Assembly (NCBI RefSeq): GCF_003576645.1
Contig: NC_044918.1
Coordinates: 19,628,020 to 19,692,019 of the forward strand
Length of the DNA: 64,000 bases
Reading direction: 5' to 3'
Origin: Ipomoea triloba
Taxonomy: Eukaryota > Streptophyta > Magnoliopsida > Solanales > Convolvulaceae
Shown: piece after piece, positions 63,584 through 64,000 of the stretch
Numbering within the stretch: position 1 is the stretch's first letter
Layout of the letters: every line of letters starts with the position of its first letter
Translations under genes and position numbers: made by a program
Notes under the pieces: model-generated
What the model saw: the letters and a program-made list of their open reading frames with translations, nothing else
The model's database searches: none
What the model was told of the DNA's origin: nothing

Positions 63584-63878
63584 TGTGAAACTGCAATTGT
63601 TATACCATGGACCAGGGTTTATATTGCATCGTGAACCCTGATACAAAAATTGTGTACCTTCAATTAACACATTTTGTACCTACAGTTAATAGTTTATGTA
63701 ATGTAAACAAATAACTTGATAATTGCTGACACATAATATGATAGCTACATGTACATATGTTGTCAACTGCATGTACATAATGTGCTAACTACATATACAG
63801 AATCTGAATGTTATTTTTGAACTAGAGTCTACAATGCAAAGTAGACCCTAATCCATGGTATAATTTGCTGTAAAACAG
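63584..63878. mobile_element. Palindrome-capped MITE with degenerate 10-bp TSD
   Basis: The 275-bp element at 63594-63868 has ends caattgttataccatgg and ccatggtataatttgctg. Flanks tgtgaaactg and tgtaaaacag match at 8 of 10. The interior has repeated acatgtacataatgtgctaa-like units. Confidence 0.75.
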
Positions 63879-64000
63879 GGCAAATTATGTTATGGACCCA
63901 GGTTCACCTTGTAAGGTGGACTCGATCTGGTCTATGTTAACAATTTTAGAACTCTATGTTCATAATTTTTGAACTCTATGTATGTTCACGTACAATTGTA
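63879..64000. mobile_element. Palindrome-capped MITE, cut by the window end
   Basis: It starts ggcaaattatgttatggacc with a decayed cap (caggttcaccttgtaaggtg), then aactctatgttcataattt repeats. It belongs to the same subtype as 36302-36560 and directly abuts the previous element. Confidence 0.7.

Overview
The window is nuclear DNA of a flowering plant. Genes have plant-type introns (GT..AG), the intergenic DNA is very AT-rich, and transposable elements fill most of the space. The gene families present (an R1-like coiled-coil NLR, PP2/Nictaba lectin, OPR-type Old Yellow Enzyme, BAHD acyltransferase, 8-cysteine hybrid proline-rich proteins) suggest an asterid eudicot. Convolvulaceae/Ipomoea is my guess, at low confidence. 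Two single-N positions and a 118-base poly-C run mark imperfect assembly.

Layout. 1-5.4 kb: edge of an LTR-like remnant, a 4.5-kb satellite array, a cluster of CCTTCTCC/GGAGAAGG hairpins, and a poly-C/N junction next to a 43-bp shard of the NLR gene. 5.6-6.2 kb: a 5'-truncated LINE with a 15-bp target duplication. 6.3-9.8 kb and 16.7-20.5 kb: two paralogous minus-strand NLR genes. In each, a phase-compatible exon chain runs from the NLR exon through a short linker exon into two exons encoding a PP2 (Nictaba-like) domain, giving predicted proteins of 1062 and 1063 aa. The roughly 7 kb between them is repeats: a palindrome-capped MITE, AAT microsatellite units with a probable solo LTR, and two Mutator-like fold-back elements with 9- and 10-bp target duplications. 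20.9-21.7 kb: a Tourist/Harbinger-like MITE. 22.4-24.5 kb: a four-exon OPR-like reductase gene. 28.1-35.4 kb: a complete Ty1-copia element with identical 336-bp LTRs, a 5-bp TSD and an open polyprotein whose start codon appears to lie inside the 5' LTR. 36.3-41.3 kb: more MITEs and GC-rich hairpin repeats. 41.7-43.5 kb: a two-exon BAHD acyltransferase whose catalytic His is replaced by Gln. 44.4-53.4 kb: three dispersed hybrid proline-rich protein loci, one degenerate. 53.5-64 kb: no convincing gene; satellite-like MITEs, duplications and AT-rich DNA.

The most unusual points are: (i) the NLR-PP2 chimeras, which would be immune receptors carrying a C-terminal lectin-like domain, one with an intact and one with a damaged P-loop; (ii) a group of at least nine non-autonomous elements capped by palindromes around a GTGGACC core, several with about 10-bp target duplications; and (iii) the copia element whose coding transcript appears to be made by splicing out the primer-binding site. 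All exon models come from reading splice signals by eye and have no transcript support here.
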